Made by a program: the position numbers and the translations under genes. Positions 1 through 9,523 of a stretch of DNA of 64,000 nucleotides are shown one piece after another. The stretch spans positions 3,100,001 through 3,164,000 of the forward strand of contig NZ_JQFA01000002.1 of the NCBI RefSeq assembly GCF_000763385.1. Direction: 5' to 3'. The notes under the pieces were generated by a model. The model was given only the letters and a program-made list of their open reading frames with translations, made no database searches and was not told where the DNA came from. Origin of the DNA: Leptolyngbya sp. KIOST-1 (GTDB lineage Bacteria > Cyanobacteriota > Cyanobacteriia > Phormidesmidales > Phormidesmidaceae). Positions within the stretch are counted from its first letter, which is position 1. Each line of letters opens with the position of its first letter.

Positions 1-434
1 GTCAGCTCGGCGTTGAGCTTGGCTGCCGCCGCCTGATAGGCGCTGATGCCCGGTACCACCTCAAAGGGCACCTCCGCCTCTACCAGGGCCTGTATCTGCT
101 CGTGGATGGCGCTGTAGAGGCTGGGATCCCCTGATTGCAGGCGAACGACGGATTTTCCGGCCCGTACATGCTCCACCATCAGCGGCAGGATGCGCTCCAG
201 AGTCATGGTGGCGGTACCAATGCGCTCAGCGTCGGGGCGGGTCCATTCCAGAATTTGCTGGGGTACCAGGGAGTTGGCGTAGAGAATCACATCCGCCTGG
301 CTCAGCAGCCGCTGCGCCTTCACCGTCAGCAGTTCCGGGTCACCTGGCCCGGCCCCCACAATATAGACCGCTGGGGCCAGGGGACTGTTAGCGGGAAAAT
401 CTTGGATTTTAGGCGAGGTCACAGGCTGAGCCAT
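1..434 (-). CDS. cobM: Precorrin-4/cobalt-precorrin-4 C11-methyltransferase, partial
   Basis: The gene reads leftward and runs off the window, so only about 144 N-terminal residues are present. It begins MAQPVTSPKIQDFPA, then VYIVGAGPGDPELLTVKA, the SAM-binding start of the tetrapyrrole (corrin/porphyrin) methylase fold, followed by LYANSLVPQQILEW and the SGDPSLYSAIHEQ segment typical of CobM/CbiF. The family methylates C11 of the corrin ring during cobalamin synthesis. The 10-20 residue extension before VYIVGAG is common in cyanobacterial homologues. A fragment of another cobalamin gene, cbiD, lies inside the element at 42 kb but is not linked to this locus. Assignment to CobM rather than a sister methylase is by overall motif pattern. 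Confidence 0.85.
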   Translation of the reverse strand, partial: MAQPVTSPKIQDFPANSPLAPAVYIVGAGPGDPELLTVKAQRLLSQADVILYANSLVPQQILEWTRPDAERIGTATMTLERILPLMVEHVRAGKSVVRLQSGDPSLYSAIHEQIQALVEAEVPFEVVPGISAYQAAAAKLNAEL

Positions 435-567
435 AGGGGATGGGCGAAGAATTTACACAAGCCCACTGATCATAGCCACTTTGTTTCAAGTATCTATGAA
501 CTCCAGGTATTTCCCCGGAAATTCGCCGCCTGCCCAGGAGATGGGAGTGGTAGATGCACCCTGATTC

Positions 568-604
568 AGACCCCTGAGGATAGCTAACTCAGGGGTCTTT
601 TTTT
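568..604 (+). terminator. Rho-independent terminator without an upstream gene
   Basis: An 11-bp perfect stem (AGACCCCTGAG at 568-578, CTCAGGGGTCT at 588-598) with a 9-nt loop is followed by a T run. It points rightward, but the only gene to its left (cobM) reads the other way, so it must end a short transcript starting between about 435 and 567, or act as an attenuator for the gene at 718. I see no credible reading frame in 435-567. Confidence 0.8.
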
Positions 605-717
605 GCAAAGGCGGTGAGGCGGTGGGGAGGAGCTAGAAAACAGATTTTGGAGTGCGGATTTTGGAGCTTGGCTGGTTAGGATAGGGGGGACACAGGTCTG
701 CTGGGGCGCTGGACGGT

Positions 718-1494
718 ATGACGCCACATCTAGCTCGCATTGACATTTTTCCGGTCAAGTCGCTGGATGGGGTTTCGGTGTCCCAGGCCACGGTGCTGGG
801 CAGTGGAGCGCTGAGGGGCGATCGCACCTACGCCCTCTTCGACCGCCAAAACCGGTTTGTCAACGCCAAGCGCACCGCCGCTATTCAACGGCTGCGATCG
901 ACGTTCTCGGAGGCTGGCGAATCCATCACCCTGGCCATCGCGGGCGATCGCCCCACCGCCACCTTTCACCTACACCAGCAGCGACCCGCCCTAGAAGCCT
1001 GGTTCAGCGACTACTTTCAGCAACCCGTCACCCTGCAAGAAAACCGCGACCTGGGCTTTCCCGACGATACCCACGCCGCTGGCCCCACGGTGATCAGCAC
1101 CGCCACCCTCCAAACCGTGGCTGATTGGTATGGCCTGAGCCTGGAGGAAACCCGCCGCCGCTTCCGCACCAACCTGGAGATCGACGGCGTCCCCGCCTTC
1201 TGGGAAGATCAGCTCTTTAGCGCCAATGGCACCTCTGTTCGCTTCACCATTGGCGATGTGGTGCTAGAGGGCATCAACCCCTGCCAGCGCTGCGTTGTCC
1301 CCACCCGCGACAGCGACACCGGCACCGCCACCGCCAGCTTTCAAAAGACCTTCGCCCAGCAGCGCGCCGCCACCCTGCCCGCCTGGGCCCCGCCCAAGCG
1401 GTTCAACCATTTCTACAAGCTGGCGGTCAACACCAACATCGTGGGCCAGGGCGGGCAAATCCTCAAACTCGGCGATAGTGTTAGCCTGCTCTAA
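718..1494 (+). CDS. MOSC domain protein (YcbX-like)
   Basis: 258 residues. The N-terminal MOSC beta-barrel domain is seen in IDIFPVKSLDGVSVSQA and GDRTYALFDRQNRFVNAKR. The C-terminal MOSC domain holds RFRTNLEIDG and the conserved cysteine region GINPCQRCVVPTRDSDTG (around residue 185), the motif expected to bind sulfur or a molybdenum-cofactor ligand. Family members (YcbX, mARC) reduce N-hydroxylated bases or handle Mo-cofactor sulfur. This protein lacks the C-terminal 2Fe-2S ferredoxin domain of YcbX, so electrons would have to come from a separate partner. The ATG at 718 directly precedes the first domain strand. A second molybdenum-related protein is at 19524. Substrate unknown. Confidence 0.85.
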   Translation: MTPHLARIDIFPVKSLDGVSVSQATVLGSGALRGDRTYALFDRQNRFVNAKRTAAIQRLRSTFSEAGESITLAIAGDRPTATFHLHQQRPALEAWFSDYFQQPVTLQENRDLGFPDDTHAAGPTVISTATLQTVADWYGLSLEETRRRFRTNLEIDGVPAFWEDQLFSANGTSVRFTIGDVVLEGINPCQRCVVPTRDSDTGTATASFQKTFAQQRAATLPAWAPPKRFNHFYKLAVNTNIVGQGGQILKLGDSVSLL

Positions 1495-1705
1495 CACAGG
1501 TCAAATCCATGCAAATGAGCGATCGCCCCACCGATCACCTACAAGCCGCGACCGATGCGAAGCGCGACCCGCCGCCTACAGATCAAACCTTCCGCGAGGT
1601 CCAGGGCGGCGGAACGCCCTGGTCGAGGGGGTCTGGGGACAATCGAAATGTCCCCAGCGGCAGATCTGGCTCTGCCCCTAAGTCTCTCGCTGGGAGGCTC
1701 TGGCC

Positions 1706-2935
1706 ATGACCCAGAACCCCCCAGATCTCAACCCTCCAACGTCCGCCTACATCCACATTCCCTTCTGCCGCCGCCGCTGCTTCTACTGCGACTTCCCGAT
1801 CTCCGTCCTTGGCAACCAGCAACGGGGCGAAACCTCCGGCACCGTTGAGGGCTATGTAGAACTGCTCTGCACAGAAATTGCAGCCACTCCCAAGCTCAAC
1901 CCTCACCCCCTACAAACCGTTTTCTTCGGCGGTGGCACCCCCTCCCTGCTCTCGGTGCCCCAGCTTGAAACCATCCTCGCCCATCTCGATCGCCGCTTCG
2001 GCATCGCCCCCACCGCCGAAATCTCCATGGAAATGGACCCCGGCACCTTTGATCTGGCCCACCTCCAGGGCTATCTGGCCGCAGGCATCAACCGCATCAG
2101 CCTGGGGGTGCAGGCCCTGGACGATGCCACCCTGGAGCGCTGTGGCCGCTTTCACCGCACCGCCGACGTGTACCGGGCCGTGGACTGGCTGCACCAGGTC
2201 GCCATGGCCAACTGGAGCCTGGATCTGATCTCTGGGTTGCCCCACCAGACTCTGGAAACCTGGGAAACCGGGCTATCTAAAGCCGTCGCCCTCCAGCCCC
2301 ACCACCTCTCCATCTACGACCTCACCATTGAGCCCCAAACCGTCTTTGCCAGGCGATACCAACCGGGCGATGCCCCCCTGCCCACGGACGACCAAACCGC
2401 CACCATGTACCGCACCGCCCAGGCATTCCTCACCGACCAGGGCTACGACCACTACGAAGTCTCTAACTATGCCCAGCCAGGGCACCAGTGTCAGCACAAC
2501 CTGACCTACTGGCGCAACCAGTCCTACTACGGGTTTGGCCTCGGGGCCACCAGCTACACCCAGCACCAGCGAGTCAGTCGCCCCCGCACCCTAGGCACCT
2601 ACGGCGAATGGGTGGAGGCGTTCCGGCAATCGGGCGGAGTCCACACCGAACCGCCCACGCCCCCGAAGGAGCAACTGCTGGATCGGCTGATGGTGGGGCT
2701 GCGGCTGCGGGAGGGGATTAGCGGGGAGGACCTGCGATCGCACTGTGCACCGCAAACCTGGGCCATTCTCCAGCAAACCCTCAAGCCCCACATTGAACAG
2801 GGGTTTGTCATCCTTGAGGGCGACGCCTGGGACAATCTCCACTGTTTGCGCCTCAGCGATCCCGAAGGTTTTCTGTTTTCTAACGTGGTGCTATCTGACT
2901 GCTTTCGGGCGCTAGAAGACTGGGGCGATCGCTGA
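1706..2935 (+). CDS. hemW: Radical SAM heme chaperone HemW-like
   Basis: 409 residues. The start YIHIPFCRRRCFYCDFPIS carries the CxxxCxxC radical-SAM cluster motif followed by the DF typical of HemW and HemN. GGGTPSLL, EMDPGTFD and the SLGVQALDD segment are the SAM-barrel strands. The protein lacks the longer N-terminal region of true coproporphyrinogen dehydrogenase HemN, so HemW (heme delivery to membrane enzymes) is the better name; many databases call it 'oxygen-independent coproporphyrinogen oxidase-like'. The C-terminal HemN_C-like part (LRLREGISGEDL) is present. A GGGAGG ribosome site lies about 8 nt before the ATG. A hairpin repeat and a heptad repeat follow the stop. Confidence 0.88.
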   Translation: MTQNPPDLNPPTSAYIHIPFCRRRCFYCDFPISVLGNQQRGETSGTVEGYVELLCTEIAATPKLNPHPLQTVFFGGGTPSLLSVPQLETILAHLDRRFGIAPTAEISMEMDPGTFDLAHLQGYLAAGINRISLGVQALDDATLERCGRFHRTADVYRAVDWLHQVAMANWSLDLISGLPHQTLETWETGLSKAVALQPHHLSIYDLTIEPQTVFARRYQPGDAPLPTDDQTATMYRTAQAFLTDQGYDHYEVSNYAQPGHQCQHNLTYWRNQSYYGFGLGATSYTQHQRVSRPRTLGTYGEWVEAFRQSGGVHTEPPTPPKEQLLDRLMVGLRLREGISGEDLRSHCAPQTWAILQQTLKPHIEQGFVILEGDAWDNLHCLRLSDPEGFLFSNVVLSDCFRALEDWGDR

Positions 2936-2940
2936 GCAAT

Positions 2941-2964
2941 GGTGCATCGCTGCGCCGATGCACC
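2941..2964. repeat. Intergenic hairpin repeat GGTGCATCG...CGATGCACC
   Basis: A 9-bp perfect stem (2941-2949 with 2956-2964) and a 6-nt loop, followed by CTAC. A degenerate copy is at 31224-31247 and a half copy at 60776-60785. It lies six bases after the hemW stop, so it may help end transcription, although there is no T run. Confidence 0.7.
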
Positions 2965-2978
2965 CTACAGCCCACGTC

Positions 2979-3040
2979 TACCCACCCACCCGCCTACCCA
3001 TCTACCCACCCACCCGCCTACCCATCCACCCATCCACCCA
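2979..3040. repeat. C-rich heptad repeat (CCCACCY/CCTACCCAT)
   Basis: Short degenerate tandem units such as CTACCCACCCACCCGC and CATCCACCC fill the space between hemW and serA. The same family recurs at 30820-30901, 51881-51938, 58310-58340 and 60847-60906, always at or just after a stop codon. It resembles the short tandem heptanucleotide repeats known from cyanobacteria. Confidence 0.8.
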
Positions 3041-3116
3041 AAAGTACTCCCCACACTAATGCCCCGCTCCGCCTTTGCAGTAAAGTAGATCCCTGTGACA
3101 TTTTTATGGCTGACCC

Positions 3117-4697
3117 ATGCCCAAGGTTCTAGTTTCCGACCCCATCGATCAGGCGGGCCTCGACATTCTCTCCCAAGTCGCCCAGGTTGACGTCAACACC
3201 AGCCTTTCGCCTGAAGACCTGGTGGCGGCCATTGGCGAGTACGACGCGCTGATGATTCGCTCTGGCACCAGGGTCACCAAAGAGGTCATTCAGGCGGGCC
3301 AGAACCTGAAGATCATCGGTCGGGCCGGGGTCGGAGTTGATAACGTCGACGTGCCCGAGGCCACCCGCCGGGGCATTGTGGTGGTCAACTCCCCCGAGGG
3401 CAACACCATCGCCGCCGCCGAGCACGCCCTGGCGATGATGATGGCCATGTCCCGCTACATTCCCAGCGCCGATCGCTCCGTCAAGGCTGGGGAATGGAAG
3501 CGCAAGGACTTCACCGGGGTCGAGATCTATAAGAAAACCCTGGGCGTCGTCGGCCTGGGCAAAATTGGCTCCCACGTGGCCACCGTGGCCCGGGCCATGG
3601 GCATGAAGCTACTGGCCTACGACCCGTTTATCTCCGCCGATCGCGCTGAGCAGCTGGGCTGCCGCCTGGTCGAGCTGGACCTGCTGTTCCGCGAGGCCGA
3701 TTACATCACCCTGCACCTGCCCAAGACCCCCGAGACCACGCACCTGGTGAATGAGCAGGCCCTGGCCACCATGAAGCCCACGGTGCGGATCATCAACTGC
3801 GCCCGGGGCGGCATCATTGACGAAGCGGCCCTGGCTAAGGCCCTGCGGGAGGGCACCATCGGCGGTGCGGCCCTGGACGTGTACGAGTCCGAGCCCCTGG
3901 GCGAGTCGGAGCTGCGGGACCTGGGCAAAGAGATCATTCTCACCCCCCACCTGGGAGCCTCCACCGAAGAGGCCCAGGTGAATGTGGCCATCGACGTGGC
4001 GGAGCAGATCCGCGATGTGCTGCTGGGGCTGCCGGCCCGCTCAGCGGTGAATATCCCCGGCCTGCGCCCCGAGGTGATGCAAAAGCTGCGCCCCTATCTG
4101 CAGCTGGCCGAAACCCTGGGCAACCTGGTGGGGCAGTTAGCTGGGGGCCGGGTGGAGGAACTCACCGTGCGGCTCCAGGGCGACATCGCCGGGGGCGACA
4201 CCCAGCCGATCATGGTGGCGGCGCTCAAGGGCCTGCTCTCCCACGCGCTGCAGGAGCGGGTCAACTACGTCAACGCCTCGATTGAGGCCAAGGAGCGCGG
4301 CATTCACGTGATCGAAACCCGCGACGCCGACATCCGCGACTACACCGGCTCGCTCAACCTCACCGCCAAGGGCAGCCTGGGTGAGCACTCCGTCACCGGG
4401 GTGCTGCTGGGGGGCAGCGAAATTCGCGTCACCGACATCGACGAGTTCCCGATCAACGTGCCGCCCACCCAGCACATGCTGTTTACCCTGCACCGCGACA
4501 TGCCGGGCATCATCGGCAAGATTGGCTCCCTGCTGGGCAGCTTTAACGTCAACATTGCCAGTATGCAGGTGGGCCGCAAAATTGTCCGTGGCGATGCGGT
4601 GATGGCGCTGAGCCTCGATGACCCGCTGCCGGAGGGTATTTTGGAAGAGATTCTCAAGGTGCCGGGAATTCGCGATGCCTATACGGTTAATCTGTAG
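3117..4697 (+). CDS. serA: D-3-phosphoglycerate dehydrogenase
   Basis: 526 residues, the usual length of the long SerA form. It oxidises 3-phosphoglycerate to 3-phosphohydroxypyruvate, the first step of phosphorylated serine synthesis. Visible in order: the substrate domain with [12 protein letters not shown]; the Rossmann NAD domain with [13 protein letters not shown]; the catalytic [10 protein letters not shown] and the [10 protein letters not shown] histidine segment; the ASB domain with [15 protein letters not shown] and [14 protein letters not shown]; and a C-terminal ACT domain ([27 protein letters not shown] type) that in relatives senses serine. prmA follows 26 bp downstream, suggesting one transcript. 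Confidence 0.97.
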   Translation: MPKVLVSDPIDQAGLDILSQVAQVDVNTSLSPEDLVAAIGEYDALMIRSGTRVTKEVIQAGQNLKIIGRAGVGVDNVDVPEATRRGIVVVNSPEGNTIAAAEHALAMMMAMSRYIPSADRSVKAGEWKRKDFTGVEIYKKTLGVVGLGKIGSHVATVARAMGMKLLAYDPFISADRAEQLGCRLVELDLLFREADYITLHLPKTPETTHLVNEQALATMKPTVRIINCARGGIIDEAALAKALREGTIGGAALDVYESEPLGESELRDLGKEIILTPHLGASTEEAQVNVAIDVAEQIRDVLLGLPARSAVNIPGLRPEVMQKLRPYLQLAETLGNLVGQLAGGRVEELTVRLQGDIAGGDTQPIMVAALKGLLSHALQERVNYVNASIEAKERGIHVIETRDADIRDYTGSLNLTAKGSLGEHSVTGVLLGGSEIRVTDIDEFPINVPPTQHMLFTLHRDMPGIIGKIGSLLGSFNVNIASMQVGRKIVRGDAVMALSLDDPLPEGILEEILKVPGIRDAYTVNL

Positions 4698-4723
4698 GAT
4701 GGGCAAAGGGTAGGGCGTTCAAA

Positions 4724-5623
4724 ATGGCTGTGGTCAACACCTGGTGGGAAGTAAAGGTACTGTGCGATCCAGCCCTGGAGGATACGGTCTTTTGGCGGTT
4801 TGACAGCTTTGGCAGCCAGGGCACCTCGACCCAAAAGCGCGGCTCCTCCTGCATTGTGCAGGCCTATTTCCCCCAGCACCGTATGGAATTGCTGGATCTT
4901 TCTGCTCTAGCGCTTCTGATCAAGCAAGATGCCCTCTGTAGCGACCAGGTGCCGCCTCGTATCAGCTGGCAGCTAATCGATGAGGAGGACTGGTCGAAAA
5001 GCTGGAAAGACCACTGGCAACCGGAGCCGATCGGCGATCGCTTTCTCATCACCCCCGCCTGGCTGGAGCCCCCCGCCGACAACGATCGCCTGGTGCTGCG
5101 ACTCGACCCAGGGGTTGCTTTTGGCACCGGCAACCACCCCACCACCCAGCTCTGCCTTGAGTCGCTGGAAATGAGGCTAACCTACGAAAAGACCGACGTC
5201 ACCATCGCCGATATTGGCTGTGGGTCCGGTATTCTCTCCATTGGGGCGCTGCTGCTGGGGGCGAAAAAGTCCTACGCAGCCGATATCGACGATCTGGCCG
5301 TGCATTCTGCGGTGGGCAACCGTACCCTCAACGGGCTGACGGAGGAGCAGCTGCCGCTGATCCACGGCAGTTTGGATGCGATCGCGGCCAAGCTCACGGC
5401 TCCGGTCGATGGCATTGTGTGTAACATTCTGGCGGAGGTGATCATGGACCTGATTCCTCAAATGCACACCATTGTCACCGCTGATGGCTGGGGCATTCTC
5501 AGCGGCATTCTGCTGGAGCAGTCGAAGCTGGTAGCCGATACCCTGGAGCAGCACGGCTGGGTGGTGGCCACGCTGTGGCGGCGGCAGGAGTGGTGTTGTC
5601 TCAACGTGCGGCGATCCGCGTAG
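4724..5623 (+). CDS. prmA: Ribosomal protein L11 methyltransferase
   Basis: 299 residues. PrmA trimethylates ribosomal protein L11. The N-terminal substrate-recognition domain ([20 protein letters not shown]) is followed by the linker with [19 protein letters not shown], a hallmark of PrmA, and the class I SAM fold with [34 protein letters not shown] corresponds to the NPPY-like NILA motif of the family. It follows serA closely and is followed by a small membrane protein gene and a DUF39 gene in the same direction. Confidence 0.95.
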   Translation: MAVVNTWWEVKVLCDPALEDTVFWRFDSFGSQGTSTQKRGSSCIVQAYFPQHRMELLDLSALALLIKQDALCSDQVPPRISWQLIDEEDWSKSWKDHWQPEPIGDRFLITPAWLEPPADNDRLVLRLDPGVAFGTGNHPTTQLCLESLEMRLTYEKTDVTIADIGCGSGILSIGALLLGAKKSYAADIDDLAVHSAVGNRTLNGLTEEQLPLIHGSLDAIAAKLTAPVDGIVCNILAEVIMDLIPQMHTIVTADGWGILSGILLEQSKLVADTLEQHGWVVATLWRRQEWCCLNVRRSA

Positions 5624-5678
5624 GGGGACTCGTCTGGGGTTGCTTCCCGAACGCTGGGCAAATTCTAGTCTTGGGCCC

Positions 5679-5888
5679 ATGAATTCTTCTAACCTTAGTT
5701 TTGCGGCTAAAGTGATTGTGTTCTCGGCGGGTATCGGTGCCGGGATCAAGTACGCTTTGCCACTCCTGCTGGTCGATGTCCCGGCCGGGCAGAACAATCC
5801 CGCCCTCGGGGTGGTTGTGGCGCTGCTGCTGGCTCCCTCGGCAATTATGGGGAGTCTGTTCTGGCTGCGGCGCAGCTCTAACTCCTAG
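5679..5888 (+). CDS. Small two-helix membrane protein, unknown
   Basis: 69 residues from the ATG at 5679; a TTG 39 nt upstream would add 13 unlikely residues. Two hydrophobic segments are visible: FAAKVIVFSAGIGAGIKYAL and LGVVVALLLAPSAIMGSLFW, separated by a short polar loop with a Pro (VDVPAGQNNPA). The C-terminus RRSSNS is basic, suggesting both ends face the cytoplasm. I recognise no family beyond small cyanobacterial inner-membrane proteins. It is packed between prmA and the DUF39 gene (8 bp gap), so it is probably co-transcribed. Confidence 0.7.
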   Translation: MNSSNLSFAAKVIVFSAGIGAGIKYALPLLLVDVPAGQNNPALGVVVALLLAPSAIMGSLFWLRRSSNS

Positions 5889-5896
5889 GCCCGCCC

Positions 5897-7084
5897 ATGC
5901 GCACCATCGACGGCATCAATGACAAAATTCGCCAGGGCACGGTGGTGGTACAGACTGCTGAAGCCTTCAAGGCCCATGCCAAAGAGCAGGGCGTTGCCGC
6001 CGCTGCCCAGGCCGTAGATGTAGTGGTGACCGGCACCTTTGAACCCATGGAGTCGTCGGGTGCCATGCTCAACCTGGGGCACACCGACCCACCGATCAAG
6101 CTGCTGGAGTGCTACCTGGATGGAGTGCCTGCCTACGCTGGCTTTGGGGCAGTGGATGTGTGCCTAGGGGCCAGTCAGCCCGCCGTAGCCGGACGCGGTG
6201 GGACCGATTTGGGCGACCCCGACGTCGTGCGCGAGCACGGCGGCGGCCATGTGATTGCCGATCTGGTCGCGGGGCGCAGCGTTCCGCTTCAGGCTACGGG
6301 CCACAGTACCGACTGCTATCCGCGCACCGCCCTCGAAACCACCATTACCCGCGACAGCATCAACCAGTTCTACCTGTTTAGCCCCCGCGGGCTATATCAA
6401 AACTTCATTGTGGGCGTCAATGGGGGCGATCGCACCCTCTCCACCTACCTGGGGCCGCTCCAGCCGCGTCTGGGCAATGCGGTCTACGCCAATCCAGGGG
6501 CGCTGTCCCCCCTGCTGAATGACCCAGATCTGGAGGCGATTGGCATTGGGAGCCGGATTTTCTTTGGCGGCGGGGTGGGCTACGTGGCCTGGGAAGGTAC
6601 CCAGCACTTTCCGCTGCAGCGACGGCTGCCCAACCGCACCCCGATTGGCCCCGCCGCCACCCTGGCGCTCATTGGCGACGCCAAGCAGATGCGCCCTGAG
6701 TGGGTGCGGGGCTGCTACTTCAAGGGCTACGGCCCCTCGCTCATGCTGGGGGTGGGAGTGCCCATTCCCATCCTCAACGAGCGGGTGGCGGCCTACTGCG
6801 CAGTCCAGGATGCCGACATTGTGGCTCCGGTGATGGATTTCTCGATTCCCCGGCGGGTACGGCCCACCTTTGGCCTGGTTAGCTACGCGCAGCTCAAGTC
6901 AGGCAGCATCACCATTGAGGGGCAATCCGTGCGCACAGCCCCCCTGGCCAGCGTTTACCTGGCTCGCCAGGTGGCCAACGAACTCAAGAGTTGGATTGAA
7001 GCAGGCCAGTTTGAGCTGGCGGCTCCGGTGGCCGCCCTGCCTCGCGATCGCGCGTTTTTACCCCAGGACGCTCAGGGGAAATAG
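5897..7084 (+). CDS. DUF39 homocysteine biosynthesis protein
   Basis: 395 residues, matching COG1900/DUF39. Diagnostic segments are TIDGINDKIRQGTVVV, TGTFEPMESSGAMLNLGHTDPP, VCLGASQP and LIGDAKQMRPEWVRGCYFKGYG. In methanogens the family (MA1821 type) works with a ferredoxin-like partner to convert aspartate semialdehyde to homocysteine using sulfide-derived sulfur. Here the DUF39 domain stands alone, without the CBS or ferredoxin domains. In cyanobacteria its role in homocysteine synthesis is assumed from the family name rather than known. It ends 15 bp before the end of the convergent gene at 7100. Confidence 0.85.
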   Translation: MRTIDGINDKIRQGTVVVQTAEAFKAHAKEQGVAAAAQAVDVVVTGTFEPMESSGAMLNLGHTDPPIKLLECYLDGVPAYAGFGAVDVCLGASQPAVAGRGGTDLGDPDVVREHGGGHVIADLVAGRSVPLQATGHSTDCYPRTALETTITRDSINQFYLFSPRGLYQNFIVGVNGGDRTLSTYLGPLQPRLGNAVYANPGALSPLLNDPDLEAIGIGSRIFFGGGVGYVAWEGTQHFPLQRRLPNRTPIGPAATLALIGDAKQMRPEWVRGCYFKGYGPSLMLGVGVPIPILNERVAAYCAVQDADIVAPVMDFSIPRRVRPTFGLVSYAQLKSGSITIEGQSVRTAPLASVYLARQVANELKSWIEAGQFELAAPVAALPRDRAFLPQDAQGK

Positions 7085-7099
7085 GAGCTGCGATCGGCT

Positions 7100-8209
7100 T
7101 TAGCTCGACGGTTCAGCGCTGCTATCGCGGTTTTCCTCCCGCTTTTTGGGGCGACTCGCCGTCCGGTCCGCACTGGCATCGCTGCCTTTACTCCCCGTAG
7201 GACGACGGCTGGGCATAGGCGGTCTGCTGCCGCCCGGGCCACCGCGCATACCCGGCTTGCCCCGCCGAGGGCCACCGCCACCGCTGCCCTTGGCGCGCTT
7301 TTTGGGTGGCACAATGCCCACCATCGTCGCCTCGCTCAGCACCAGCACCTTGGCTTCGCGCCTGACCTTAAAATCCCAAAAGTACCCGACGGTACGACCT
7401 TCAATGGTGCCGTGAAGCAGGAGCTTGAAAGGCTTGGACGAGCCTGGGGTACGCTTTACCCCCTGCAAAATTTTGACCGCAATACACTGGTCCTCGGGGG
7501 TATACTTCACCACCTCGCCGCGAATGGAGAAGAAATTGTCGTCCACAGGGGGCAGATCTTTCAGATCTGGTTTTTCGCCAGGATCGGCTTGGTCGGCGTC
7601 CGTATCGCCATCGTCGCTGGCGGGAGCTTCCCCTGGCAAACCCAGAGTTTCAGGCTCCCAAACCCCGACAATTTGCAGGTGCAAATCCTGGTCGTCGTTG
7701 TCTAGTTCGCGGCGGGTGCGAGGATAGACCACCCACAGGTGGGGAGCGGAGAGATCGATGTGTTTCTTCACCAGGCTGGTGATGCGGCCCAGCAGCACTG
7801 CATCAATTACGTGGCCGTCTTCCGTGGTGAGGTTGCCCCGGTTGAGCTGGTCGGCCTCGCTGGGCTCGTAGGTACCCCGCACCAGGCCAATGGCCCGGTA
7901 CTGCATGGGCTCGCTGGGGGGAGCAATGGGCTGATAGCGGTAGGCCTCAGGGTCTGGGGCGGGGGGCTCCACCACCGCCACTGCACTGGCCGCTGGGGCG
8001 GCAGAGGCCTTGGCTGGGGCTTTGACGCTGGCGGTAGCGGGCTTCTCTGGGGCCCCGGCGGGGCGTACCGGACGCACCGGGCGCTGGGGAGGAGACATTA
8101 GCGATGGCCGGTCTGCAGCCGATGTCGTCCCCTGGTCGATGCCATTTTTATCGATGCCATTCTTAGCGTTAACGTCGCTTTTAAAAGCGTCCTGCTCTGT
8201 AGAACCCAT
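7100..8209 (-). CDS. Conserved cyanobacterial protein with low-complexity ends
   Basis: 369 residues from the ATG at 8209 (MGSTEQDAFKSD); a longer frame exists upstream but its residues look non-coding. The first about 115 residues are Pro/Ala/Lys-rich. The middle (YRAIGLVRGTYEPSEADQL to ILQGVKRTPGSSKPF) is a folded, beta-rich region with LWVVYPRTRRELDNDDQDL and acidic DDGDTDADQAD inserts. The tail is basic and glycine/arginine-rich (GSGGGGPRRGKPGMRGGPGG), as in RNA-binding proteins. That suggests nucleic-acid contact, but no named domain is recognised. Members of this kind are annotated only as hypothetical in cyanobacteria. Confidence 0.75.
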   Translation of the reverse strand: MGSTEQDAFKSDVNAKNGIDKNGIDQGTTSAADRPSLMSPPQRPVRPVRPAGAPEKPATASVKAPAKASAAPAASAVAVVEPPAPDPEAYRYQPIAPPSEPMQYRAIGLVRGTYEPSEADQLNRGNLTTEDGHVIDAVLLGRITSLVKKHIDLSAPHLWVVYPRTRRELDNDDQDLHLQIVGVWEPETLGLPGEAPASDDGDTDADQADPGEKPDLKDLPPVDDNFFSIRGEVVKYTPEDQCIAVKILQGVKRTPGSSKPFKLLLHGTIEGRTVGYFWDFKVRREAKVLVLSEATMVGIVPPKKRAKGSGGGGPRRGKPGMRGGPGGSRPPMPSRRPTGSKGSDASADRTASRPKKREENRDSSAEPSS

Positions 8210-8648
8210 GACACCACCGATCTCCCTCTCAACATCAACTAGCCACCCCGCGCAACGGTACTTTGCGCATGACTTAGCCTGTAAGCCTAGCGTAACATTC
8301 GCCTTCTCATATACATGGGTGGGGCAAATATTTAAGCGGTTTACGCAACCTACTGAGGACTTTACGGTCTGACCAAATACGGCCAAAAGTCGGGTTCCTC
8401 AGGGCTAACCACAGCGGCTTAAGCGACTATTCTCATTTTCCAACGCAGACGGTTAGCAATCCGTATTGTTTCTGAGCTTTTTGGCAACTTCTTTGCTACT
8501 GTAACCCTGGTTCTGCCCCTGGCTCGTCCCAGGCCAAACCCGGCTTGGGGCCGAAGCGCTAGAATCATTTACCTGAAGCACCGTTGAACCCGCGCGATCG
8601 CCCTCTGGTGGGTATCGCGCTCCTGCCGCTCCCTGATGAGGTAAACCC
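8210..8648. other. Divergent intergenic region, no gene seen
   Basis: 439 bp between the divergent genes at 8209 and 8649. It must hold both promoters, but no convincing -35/-10 pair or operator stands out. GATGAGG just before the GTG at 8649 is the ribosome site of the right-hand gene. Confidence 0.6.
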
Positions 8649-9518
8649 GTGACCGCAAACCGCAATCGTTGGCTCGTTGGTACTGTCTTGACGCTGGCCC
8701 TGGCCGCCTTCTTGTCGCTGTCGTTGCTACCAATCCTGGGCAGCAACGACAACCGCCGGGCCGGCAGTACACCCGATGCCAGCCCACCGGCTGACCCCGC
8801 TGCCATGCAGGCGGAACTTGAGGCCCAGGCCAGAGGCTACGAACTGGTGCTGGAGCGCGAACCCGAAAACCAGACCGCCCTCCAGGGCCTGGTGGATACG
8901 CGCATTCAGCTAGGCGATATCAACGGCGTGGTTGGCCCTCTAGAAAAACTGGTCGAGCTCAACCCTGGAGTGCCCGACTATGCCGTACTGCTGGCCCAAA
9001 CCAAGCAGCAGCTGGGCGATTTAGAAGGAGCCGCCCAAACCTATCGGCAGGTGCTCGATCAGCAGCCCGGCAACATGAACGCACTGCAGGGGCTGACCGT
9101 GCTGCTGGTGCAGCAGGAGCGTCCCCAAGCCGCCATTGGCCTGCTGCAAGACACCCTCAGAACCGCCGATCGGCTGGAGGCGGAGGGCGGAGCCGCGGGA
9201 ATTGACGTCACATCGGTGAAGCTGCTGCTGGCCCAGGTACATGTAGAGGTCAACCGCCCCGATCAGGCCATTGCCCTCTATGACGAAACCATTGAAGCGG
9301 CACCGGAGGACTTTCGTCCGGTGCTGGCCAAGGCACTGGTGCTTCAAGATCAGGGGGATGTCGATACGTCCCAGGCCCTCTTTGCCCAGGCTACGGCGCT
9401 GGCTCCCGCCCAATTCAAAGATCAAATTGAGCTAATGTCTACCCAGGGCCAGGCAGTCCCAGAAGGCAGCGACGGCGGGGCAGGCCTTGTCGAACCAGCA
9501 CCTGCCCCAGCGGAGTAG
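8649..9518 (+). CDS. Membrane-anchored TPR protein
   Basis: 289 residues, GTG start with GAGG about 8 nt upstream. An N-terminal hydrophobic segment (WLVGTVLTLALAAFLSLSLL, residues about 8-27) acts as signal or anchor. It is followed by a Pro-rich linker and about five tetratricopeptide units, seen in REPENQTALQGLVDTRIQLGD, NPGVPDYAVLLAQTKQQLGD, QQPGNMNALQGLTVLLVQQ and RPDQAIALYDETIEAAPE. The tail is Gly/Ala/Pro-rich. Such proteins usually act as periplasmic or thylakoid-lumen scaffolds in complex assembly. The particular partner cannot be told from the sequence. Confidence 0.85.
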   Translation: MTANRNRWLVGTVLTLALAAFLSLSLLPILGSNDNRRAGSTPDASPPADPAAMQAELEAQARGYELVLEREPENQTALQGLVDTRIQLGDINGVVGPLEKLVELNPGVPDYAVLLAQTKQQLGDLEGAAQTYRQVLDQQPGNMNALQGLTVLLVQQERPQAAIGLLQDTLRTADRLEAEGGAAGIDVTSVKLLLAQVHVEVNRPDQAIALYDETIEAAPEDFRPVLAKALVLQDQGDVDTSQALFAQATALAPAQFKDQIELMSTQGQAVPEGSDGGAGLVEPAPAPAE

Positions 9519-9523
9519 GCGGC

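Noticed and set aside
1509-1709. 66-codon frame between the MOSC and hemW genes
   Set aside because: Low-complexity, overlaps hemW, and carries a HIP1 site in the first codons; not convincing.
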